Assembly: GCA_050013615.1 (NCBI GenBank)
Contig: JBEKEX010000111.1
Span: forward strand, 1-8,661
Direction: 5' to 3'
From: JBEKEX01 sp050013615
Lineage (GTDB): Bacteria; Chloroflexota; Anaerolineae; Anaerolineales; Anaerolineaceae
DNA: 8,661 nt
Part shown: positions 1 to 5,229 of the stretch, piece after piece
Layout: each line of letters begins with the position of its first letter
How positions within the stretch are numbered: the stretch's first letter is position 1
The notes under the pieces: model-generated
Told to the model about the DNA's origin: nothing
Databases searched by the model: none
The model's input: the letters and a program-made list of their open reading frames with translations, nothing else
Made by a program: the position numbers and the translations under genes

Positions 1-51
1 TTGGAAGTTGTCAGTTATCTGTTGATTGCTATCATTAATTCACTGGGGTGA
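1..51 (+). CDS. C-terminal tail of an upstream membrane protein, possibly YggT family (partial)
   Basis: From base 1, an open frame of 16 codons ends in TGA at 49-51. It reads LEVVSYLLIAIINSLG, a hydrophobic stretch like the end of a last transmembrane helix. The next gene is a YggU/DUF167 gene, and in many bacteria a YggT-type small membrane protein (COG0762) lies directly upstream of it, so YggT is the natural guess. Its stop codon falls inside the ribosome-binding region of the YggU gene, which suggests one transcript and coupled translation. Sixteen residues cannot establish a family: the frame and hydrophobicity are seen, while the identity is inferred from neighbourhood. Confidence 0.4.
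   Translation: MEVVSYLLIAIINSLG
47..51 (+). promoter_or_regulatory. Ribosome-binding site of the YggU gene
   Basis: GGTGA, within a GGGGTGA run, lies 4 nt before ATG 56 and includes the TGA stop of the preceding frame. It supports ATG 56 as the start rather than TTG 26 and implies translational coupling with the upstream gene. Confidence 0.55.
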
Positions 52-55
52 TTCA

Positions 56-394
56 ATGACCGAAAAACGCAAATATCATTTCCACAATGGGGAATTGGGA
101 TCTGCTTTGGCAGTAAAGGTTATCCCGCGTTGTAGTCGTAATGAGATTACCGAGGTGATGGAGGATGGAACTGTCAAGATCCGGTTGACGGCGCCACCCG
201 TCGAGGGAAAGGCTAACCAGGCATTAATCGAGTTCCTGGCGGATTTCTTGAGCGTTGCTCCATCCACAATTGAGATCGTTGGCGGGAAAACCAGCCGCGA
301 TAAGCTTATCTCGGTGATGAATCAAGACGCCATCGGCATTCAGAAAAGAATCATCGCTTTTTTAGCTAAGCAAAACCGTACTGATCAGGATTAG
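56..394 (+). CDS. yggU: YggU/DUF167 family protein
   Basis: A 112-residue protein of the DUF167 (YggU, COG1872) family, a small conserved alpha/beta protein whose biochemical role is unknown. The family signature is clear: LTAPPVEGKAN at residues 44-54, followed by a helix and GGKTSRDK at 76-83, with the usual VxPxxxRNEI strand near residues 21-31. Length fits the family (about 95-120). I chose ATG 56 over an in-frame TTG at 26 because GGTGA at 47-51 sits just before ATG 56 and because a TTG 26 start would overlap the preceding reading frame by 26 bp. The gene probably follows a YggT-type gene in one operon. Its last 29 bp overlap, tail to tail, the 3' end of the NACHT gene on the other strand, and no separate terminator is visible. 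Family assignment is secure; function is not known. Confidence 0.93.
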   Translation: MTEKRKYHFHNGELGSALAVKVIPRCSRNEITEVMEDGTVKIRLTAPPVEGKANQALIEFLADFLSVAPSTIEIVGGKTSRDKLISVMNQDAIGIQKRIIAFLAKQNRTDQD

Positions 395-2882
395 GCAGAT
401 TAACGCCGCTGATGGCGATGTACCAAAGCGAGATGGCGGCTGCTTCTTTGATAGTGCTTTGCTCACTATAGAATAAGCTATAGATTGCAAGTGCCGCGCT
501 TTCGTCTGCGACGTAACGTCCGTAGGGAAGCGCAGACAATTTTTCTTCTGGAGTTCCGGATTTAAGGATTTGTAACAATATAGAAATAGGCAGGGCATCA
601 GACGCAATGCTGGTGCCATGTTGTTCTGCGAACTTGATCAACCAATCGCATTCCGATAGTTTTTTAAGCGGGTGCAGGGCATTAACATTGGGATTCTGCA
701 ATCCTTCCAATGCTTGAAGCGCAGCGTTGCGCACGACCCATTGGCTATCTTCTACCGTGATTTTCTCCAAAAGTGCCTTGGACCATGGCGCGTTAACCCG
801 CCCCAAGCCAATCACTGATGCTCTTCGCACCAGAATATCGCTATAAGTCGCCGCATTCTTGATAATTTCCTGGCCTTCACCTGGTACAGTGGATAGAGCC
901 TCCGCTGCGCTTTGGCGGAGGTGTTCATCGCCGGTCATCAGAGCCTCGGCTAAAAGCTGCAACGCGGTTGCATTGCCAAAGGTCGAAAGAGAGAAGCACG
1001 CCGAACAGCGTACCTCGATCACCGGGTCAGTGATCAGGTTTGCAAGCGTTGCAACGGATTTTTGATCTCCCATGAGTCCAATGCCCAGTGCCGCCAGTTG
1101 GCGCAAGTTGGATGATGGAGATGATGCAAGTTGTTTGAAAAGAATCGTAACGGACGGGTCTCTTGATTGCGCACACGCAATGATGAATTTGGCACGTACG
1201 CCAATAGGTAACTTATCTTTTCCCAATAGTTGAACCATCGAACGCATTAGGAGAGAGCGCCAATTTGCATCCATCGGTGCTTCCTTCAGCCAATGCGAGA
1301 TTGTCAAGATATTGCGATAAAGTGGCGCGTCTTCGATTTCCAAAAGTTGTTGAATCCATGGGCCGGGTTTGCTCCGTGCAACCATGAAAAACAGGACGCT
1401 TTTATCGAATTCCCAGTGCAGCAAATTGGGATATGGTTGGATCTGGGGCGCTTCATCCGAAAGTGAGGCAAAATATGCCGGGAAAAGTGGCGAGGTGAAG
1501 CGGATGGTATTATCAGGAAAGATGTAGGTGATTCCGTTTTCGATGAAAGCGCGCAGTATCTTGTCACACTCCGCTTTGGTCGTAGCAACTTTTTCTTTCT
1601 GTGTTTTAGAGTCATTACTGTCGCCGTTCGTTGACTGTGCTGCCGGGCCTGTCGTTTGGCCGATGATCCATTTTTCTGCTTGGCTAAGATCGACAGATAA
1701 AACCCGTTGAGCAGTCATTTCCAAACCGAGCGGGGCAGCGGCTTCGATTGGGACTCCGCCTTCGAACATTCGATTGAAATAGGCGTCCAATGCATCGACA
1801 CTCGTCGGCCCGAACAAATCGCCCGAAAATGCCCCCCAAACTTTTAGTGTCCATTCGATCGGCGTATCGAATTTAACTTCGTTATTGAGCCAACAATTGA
1901 TGAGTTGGACAATCTCTTTATCATCAGCATAGACCTTCGCATCCACCTGGCTCAGCAACGCTTTCCACGCCTGGGACCACTTCGTGACGAATTCTTTATA
2001 TTGACTTTGCGTCCAGGCGGCTAGGCTCACCGGTTCGAATGTGTGATTTATCAATCTATCGGTGTAATCGCCGGACGCAGCAACGACAAATTGTGCCGTT
2101 GGCGTTTCCTTTTTCAGTGTGGTGATGAGCGTTACGGTTTGTTCCAGCAAAGCAGGCTGTAGTTCATCCAAACCATCGATCAGGAACAGGACATCTCCGG
2201 AAGAGATGGATTTCCTCAGCATTTGTTGAACGCCGTTCTGAGCAAAATAGGGCGATTGGGCTGCGACGGCGCCCAATATCAGCTCGGTGAATGGGATTCC
2301 TTGATCGGCATCAAGCTTGAGATCGGCCGCGTGGAAAAAGATCGGTAATATGGCCGCAAACTTCCCTGCTTTGGGATCTCGACTTGCGACCAATGAAGCA
2401 AAATAGGTCAGCGCAACTGTTTTGCCCTGCCCGGGAGCACCCAGGATGGCAATATCGGCACCATTTTGCAATGCTTCGGTGATCGACATGGTGGGAAAAT
2501 TAAAACGCGCCGAAAATTCAGGAAGGTCGGGCAGGTAGGGGACCATTTGAGTGGAAAGATATTCATTTGTTGGTGTTTCGGAAGCGCCGGCGTTGGCGGG
2601 GGGAATCATCAGGCGCGGCTCGATCAAGATCTCGTCGATGGGGAACAGCTTTTGAGCCAAGTGCCTTTTTTTTGCAATATGAATAATCTCTTGGCGGTAT
2701 CCTTCTTCTGATCCCGCTAGTTTTTTTTGCTTTACGGTCTCCGTTCGTTTTGCTGCTGCACCTTTCAACGTTGGTAGATACCTTCTCAACAAAGTGCTTA
2801 GCCACAATAAAAAGCCTGCAGCCAGCATCCCCAGTAGGAAAGAAATGATATCGAAGTGAAAAGACGGGAGCCTAAACATCAT
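366..2882 (-). CDS. Membrane-anchored NACHT-type P-loop NTPase with C-terminal HEAT repeats
   Basis: An 838-residue STAND-type ATPase. Seen in order: a hydrophobic helix at about 12-32 followed by RR, predicting a cytoplasmic body on a single anchor; a basic linker (40-80); Walker A GAPGQGKT (148-155); Walker B VLFLIDGLDEL (231-241) with the D-G-L-D-E pattern of NACHT domains; a helical/winged-helix-like region to about 400; a polar low-complexity linker (about 416-433); then five or six HEAT/PBS-lyase-like repeats of about 31 residues (roughly 563-735), each restarting with R-x-A/S-A, and perhaps more helices to the end. No nuclease, TIR, protease or other effector domain is recognisable. 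The start overlaps the stop of the zinc-ribbon gene (TGATG), so the two are co-translated. A second ATG at 2879 is better spaced from GGTGG and may be the true start. NACHT proteins are ATP-driven signalling switches and HEAT repeats bind partners; the ligand and pathway here are unknown. Confidence 0.85.
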   Translation of the reverse strand: MMFRLPSFHFDIISFLLGMLAAGFLLWLSTLLRRYLPTLKGAAAKRTETVKQKKLAGSEEGYRQEIIHIAKKRHLAQKLFPIDEILIEPRLMIPPANAGASETPTNEYLSTQMVPYLPDLPEFSARFNFPTMSITEALQNGADIAILGAPGQGKTVALTYFASLVASRDPKAGKFAAILPIFFHAADLKLDADQGIPFTELILGAVAAQSPYFAQNGVQQMLRKSISSGDVLFLIDGLDELQPALLEQTVTLITTLKKETPTAQFVVAASGDYTDRLINHTFEPVSLAAWTQSQYKEFVTKWSQAWKALLSQVDAKVYADDKEIVQLINCWLNNEVKFDTPIEWTLKVWGAFSGDLFGPTSVDALDAYFNRMFEGGVPIEAAAPLGLEMTAQRVLSVDLSQAEKWIIGQTTGPAAQSTNGDSNDSKTQKEKVATTKAECDKILRAFIENGITYIFPDNTIRFTSPLFPAYFASLSDEAPQIQPYPNLLHWEFDKSVLFFMVARSKPGPWIQQLLEIEDAPLYRNILTISHWLKEAPMDANWRSLLMRSMVQLLGKDKLPIGVRAKFIIACAQSRDPSVTILFKQLASSPSSNLRQLAALGIGLMGDQKSVATLANLITDPVIEVRCSACFSLSTFGNATALQLLAEALMTGDEHLRQSAAEALSTVPGEGQEIIKNAATYSDILVRRASVIGLGRVNAPWSKALLEKITVEDSQWVVRNAALQALEGLQNPNVNALHPLKKLSECDWLIKFAEQHGTSIASDALPISILLQILKSGTPEEKLSALPYGRYVADESAALAIYSLFYSEQSTIKEAAAISLWYIAISGVNLPNPDQYGFA

Positions 2883-3583
2883 CAGCCACCATAAAGGATT
2901 CTACCGCAGAACGGACACATGAAGATGGTTGTACCCGAGCGGGCAATTTGACATTCTGACGCAGTTAGCGACGAGCCGCAGCTCGAACAGGAATCTTCGT
3001 TGATAATGGCGACAGCGGTTCCACCTTTTTTTTGCCTAAGTTGTTCATATGTGGAAATCAGTCCAGTGGGTAACTGGGGGAGGATGGCAGAACGTTTTCC
3101 TTGAAAAAGCGCCATTTCTTTTTCAAGATCGGTTTTTTCACCGATCAGAGTGGTATGTGTTGCTTCTATGCTTGTTCTAACTTGTTCCAAAGCCTCAAGC
3201 GCAGCATGCTCATTTTTCTCGCATTGTTCCAGCGCCACCATTTTATCCAAGATCTGGTCCTCGGTTTGTTGGATATATCGTTTGTGGCCGGCTATTTCAG
3301 CCTGAAGGTCTTGAAGTTCTTTGGAATTCTGGATCTTCCCGCTGTAGAGGGAAGAATCGGCTTGCTGCATTTTGATGTTCCTGGCATCCACCAAGTCTTG
3401 TAAGCTTTGCAATTCTTTCTGTAAAGCTTCTTTCGAAGCATGGCTCGCTTGTAGATCACTTTCAGCTTTTTTCAATGCAACATCGGAGGCAAGCATTTGA
3501 TCGATGGTGGTGACACGTACCTGGATTCGGTCGAGGTCGTTATCCATTTTTTGTAATTGATAAAGTTGAAAGGATTGATTCAT
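2882..3583 (-). CDS. CT398/HP0958-like coiled-coil protein with C-terminal C4 zinc ribbon (COG1579)
   Basis: A 233-residue protein in two parts. Residues 1 to about 170 form a long heptad-rich antiparallel coiled-coil hairpin, rich in Q, E, K, L and A. Residues about 195-233 form a zinc ribbon with CxxC at 199/202 and CPFC at 223/226, ending in GRILY, the hallmark of this family. An additional Cys211 lies between the knuckles and is probably not a ligand. Family members include Helicobacter HP0958 (FlgZ), which binds flagellar components and mRNA, and chlamydial CT398, linked to type III secretion and sigma54. Most homologs, however, occur in bacteria without those systems and have no known role. 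It is the first gene of the minus-strand operon, fused by a TGATG overlap to the NACHT-HEAT gene. There is no Shine-Dalgarno before ATG 3583; a TATAAT box lies six bases upstream, suggesting a leaderless mRNA. The family call is firm; the function is open. Confidence 0.9.
   Translation of the reverse strand: MNQSFQLYQLQKMDNDLDRIQVRVTTIDQMLASDVALKKAESDLQASHASKEALQKELQSLQDLVDARNIKMQQADSSLYSGKIQNSKELQDLQAEIAGHKRYIQQTEDQILDKMVALEQCEKNEHAALEALEQVRTSIEATHTTLIGEKTDLEKEMALFQGKRSAILPQLPTGLISTYEQLRQKKGGTAVAIINEDSCSSCGSSLTASECQIARSGTTIFMCPFCGRILYGG
2886..2890 (-). promoter_or_regulatory. Candidate ribosome-binding site of the NACHT-HEAT gene
   Basis: GGTGG on the minus strand lies inside the last codons of the zinc-ribbon gene. 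It is 3 nt from the first ATG (2882) and 6 nt from the second, in-frame ATG (2879). The spacing favours the second ATG, which would shorten the protein by one residue; coupling through the TGATG overlap could still allow the first. Confidence 0.4.
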
Positions 3584-3589
3584 AAAGCG

Positions 3590-3618
3590 ATTATAGAGAA
3601 GCTTGTAACGAAACGCAA
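3590..3618 (-). promoter_or_regulatory. Sigma70-type promoter of the zinc-ribbon/NACHT operon
   Basis: On the minus strand, TTGCGT (3618-3613) and a perfect TATAAT (3595-3590) are separated by exactly 17 bp. The expected transcription start, 7 nt after the -10 box, is the A of ATG 3583, so the mRNA would be leaderless. That agrees with the missing Shine-Dalgarno sequence. The -10 is consensus and the -35 matches at the TTG only. Confidence 0.6.
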
Positions 3619-3628
3619 GCCCTTAAGG
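3601..3628. repeat. Adjacent inverted repeat and palindrome in the divergent spacer
   Basis: GCTTG (3601-3605) and CAAGC (3616-3620) form a 5-bp inverted repeat with a 10-bp centre overlapping the -35 box of the minus-strand promoter. Directly after it lies the perfect palindrome CCTTAAGG (3621-3628). The position suits a regulator site for the zinc-ribbon operon, but short dyads arise easily by chance. Confidence 0.3.
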
Positions 3629-3671
3629 TTTACAGTATTGATAAATTCTCAAGACGAGGCTTTTACTGTAT
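3629..3671. repeat. Two near-identical TTTACWGTAT boxes, 33 bp apart
   Basis: TTTACAGTAT (3629-3638) and TTTACTGTAT (3662-3671) differ at one position, and their TACWGTA cores are also reverse complements of each other. The 33-bp offset is close to three helical turns, so one protein could bind both on the same DNA face. The second box overlaps the -10 of the plus-strand promoter. Candidate operator pair; no regulator gene is in the window. Confidence 0.35.
3638..3652. promoter_or_regulatory. Imperfect 15-bp palindrome, candidate operator
   Basis: TTGATAAATTCTCAA reads TTGA-N-AA-W-TT-N-TCAA: 12 of the 14 non-central bases obey two-fold symmetry around 3645. This is the size and form of a small dimeric repressor site. 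It overlaps the proposed -35 region of the glycosyltransferase operon promoter and lies between the two TTTACWGTAT boxes. Confidence 0.35.
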
Positions 3672-3674
3672 ACT
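3646..3674 (+). promoter_or_regulatory. Promoter of the membrane glycosyltransferase operon
   Basis: TTCTCA (3646-3651) and TATACT (3669-3674), spaced by 17 bp, match the sigma70 consensus at 4/6 and 5/6. The predicted start (3681-3682) is at or one base before ATG 3682, again giving an essentially leaderless mRNA, and no Shine-Dalgarno is present. An alternative pair is TTGATA (3638-3643) with TTTACT (3662-3667) at 18 bp, giving a leader of about 8 nt. Confidence 0.45.
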
Positions 3675-3681
3675 TTCAGTT

Positions 3682-5229
3682 ATGAAGGTGCAAATCAGCA
3701 AGAAATTCTTTAGCACATGTCTCGTGCTGCTATTGCTCATTTCTGCTTTGCCTTATCTGTGGGGCGTTATTAACCAAGGTGATGCATATCGATTTGGCGG
3801 CTTTTTGCTGAACCCTATTGACGGCAATTCATATCTCGCTAAAATGTATGAGGGTTGGCTGGGAAATTGGAGTTTCACGCTTCCCTATACGGCTCAATTG
3901 GGACAAGGCGCTTATCTTTTCCTCTTTTATCTATTCTTGGGACATTTTGCACGTTGGGTAGGACTTCCGCTCATCGTGATGTTCCATTTGGCCAGGATGG
4001 GCGGCATTTTCCTTTTGGCGTTCGCTTCGAAACACTTCTGTGAATTCATTTTTCCAACGAATCCAAGAGCTTCCAAAGCAGCATTGGCCCTGGTTTTATT
4101 TGGGTCAGGGCTGGGGTGGATCGCCTCTTTCTTCCAGCTTTTTACGTCGGACCTTTGGGTAGCCGAAGCTTATCCTTTTTTGTCTGCATTCTCGAGTCCC
4201 CATTTTACGATTGGAATTGCAATTGTCCTTTGGGTTTTTATCCTGACTAATCAAAAGCCAAACCTTAAAAACGCTTTGCTATTATTTATTTCAGGACTGC
4301 TGCTTTCAGCCATTATGCCGTTTGATTTTGTCATTACAGCCATTGTCATTACGGTCGCTTTGCTTTGGTCCGCAATCGAAACCAGGCAATTTATGTGGCA
4401 ACCCTTTGTCTCGTTTGGTATTGGGGGTGGGCTGTACCTGACTTATCAATATTGGATCATTCTTAGTACGCCATTACTTTCTGGTTGGAATGCTCAAAAT
4501 GTAACGCCTGCGCCAGCTTTTTTGAATTTTGTCCTTTCATTTTCGCCTGCTTTGATTTTGGCTATTTGGGGATTATGGAGTGCGTTGCGACAGCATGAGG
4601 AATTTCCAATCAAGTTGCTACTGGTCTGGCTGGTTTTAGCACCGGTTTTGATTTATTTGCCTTTCAGTTTGCAGCGCCGCTTTATGGCAGGTTATTACAT
4701 CCCAGTGGCTATACTGGCAGTTTACGCCATCTACGTTGCCCTGAGCCGTACCAGGCCGGCTTTAAACCCAAACAAGATATTTATTCCTGTGTTTATTGTT
4801 TCCATTTTGACTAATGTCATCGTGCTTTTCTCGGGGCTCTATGGCGCTCAGGCGCATAATCAACTTCTGTATTTATCCAAAGATGAAGATGCTGCCATCA
4901 GTTGGATAAAGGCAAATACACCCCAAGATGCCATTATTCTGGCCTCACCTCAGATCGGTACGTTTATTCCTGCCCTGACAGGCCGGCATGTTTTGTGGGG
5001 GCATCCTTTCGAGACTGTGAATTCTGATATTGTCGAAAAAGAGGTCATTCAGTTTTACTCGGGATCCGTGTCTGAGATAGAACAAAATACCTATTTGCAA
5101 ACCAACCGGGTAAACTATTTGTTCCTTGGTCCGCGAGAACGACAAATGGGAAGCCCGTCGATTATAAAGGACTTGACCCCGGTTTATCAAAATGCCAGCG
5201 TTTCTTTGTATCAGGTGACCGAGCCATGA
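3682..5229 (+). CDS. Polytopic membrane protein, putative GT-C-fold glycosyltransferase (paralog of the gene at 7378)
   Basis: A 515-residue protein with about 10-12 hydrophobic helices (first at about 9-30) and a soluble C-terminal part from about 390. The first extracytoplasmic loop carries D47 in the motif DGNSYLAKM, where GT-C glycosyltransferases keep an acidic catalytic residue. Further positions shared with the paralog downstream are GLGWI (143-147), PH (173-174), SGWxxQN and LQRR (330-333). The C-terminal segment has TPQDAIIL, then TGRHVLWGHPFE (433-444). GT-C enzymes transfer sugars from polyprenyl-phosphate donors on the outer face of the membrane, but the donor and acceptor here are unknown and no named family is certain. 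It is the first gene of a three-gene operon; its stop overlaps the next start as ATGA. The start ATG has no Shine-Dalgarno but lies right behind a promoter-like -10 box. The membrane topology is clear; the enzymatic role is inferred. Confidence 0.8.
   Translation: MKVQISKKFFSTCLVLLLLISALPYLWGVINQGDAYRFGGFLLNPIDGNSYLAKMYEGWLGNWSFTLPYTAQLGQGAYLFLFYLFLGHFARWVGLPLIVMFHLARMGGIFLLAFASKHFCEFIFPTNPRASKAALALVLFGSGLGWIASFFQLFTSDLWVAEAYPFLSAFSSPHFTIGIAIVLWVFILTNQKPNLKNALLLFISGLLLSAIMPFDFVITAIVITVALLWSAIETRQFMWQPFVSFGIGGGLYLTYQYWIILSTPLLSGWNAQNVTPAPAFLNFVLSFSPALILAIWGLWSALRQHEEFPIKLLLVWLVLAPVLIYLPFSLQRRFMAGYYIPVAILAVYAIYVALSRTRPALNPNKIFIPVFIVSILTNVIVLFSGLYGAQAHNQLLYLSKDEDAAISWIKANTPQDAIILASPQIGTFIPALTGRHVLWGHPFETVNSDIVEKEVIQFYSGSVSEIEQNTYLQTNRVNYLFLGPRERQMGSPSIIKDLTPVYQNASVSLYQVTEP
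5213..5218 (+). promoter_or_regulatory. Ribosome-binding site of the YfhO-family gene
   Basis: AGGTGA lies 7 nt before ATG 5226, inside the last codons of the preceding gene. It supports this start and, with the ATGA overlap, points to coupled translation. Confidence 0.6.

Noticed and set aside
331..363. Small ATTC/GAAT hairpin followed by TTTTTT near the end of the YggU gene
   Set aside because: The 4-bp AT-rich stem is too weak, it is 9 nt away from the T-run, and it precedes the stop codon.
404..417. CGCC-GCTGAT-GGCG hairpin just after the YggU stop as a terminator
   Set aside because: Only a 4-bp stem, no T-tract follows, and it lies inside the coding sequence of the NACHT-HEAT gene.
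366..2882. NACHT-HEAT gene as an antiphage defence gene
   Set aside because: STAND ATPases can be defensive, but there is no effector domain, no mobile element, and the neighbours are housekeeping-type and envelope genes. The sequence does not support a defence island.
3101..3403. 100-codon open frame on the plus strand
   Set aside because: Antisense to the coiled-coil part of the zinc-ribbon gene, which has clear family features. The F/L-rich translation is the expected reverse of K/E/Q-rich codons.
2882..3583. Zinc-ribbon gene as evidence for a flagellum or type III secretion system
   Set aside because: Although HP0958 and CT398 are tied to those systems, homologs are widespread without them, and no flagellar or secretion gene is in the window.
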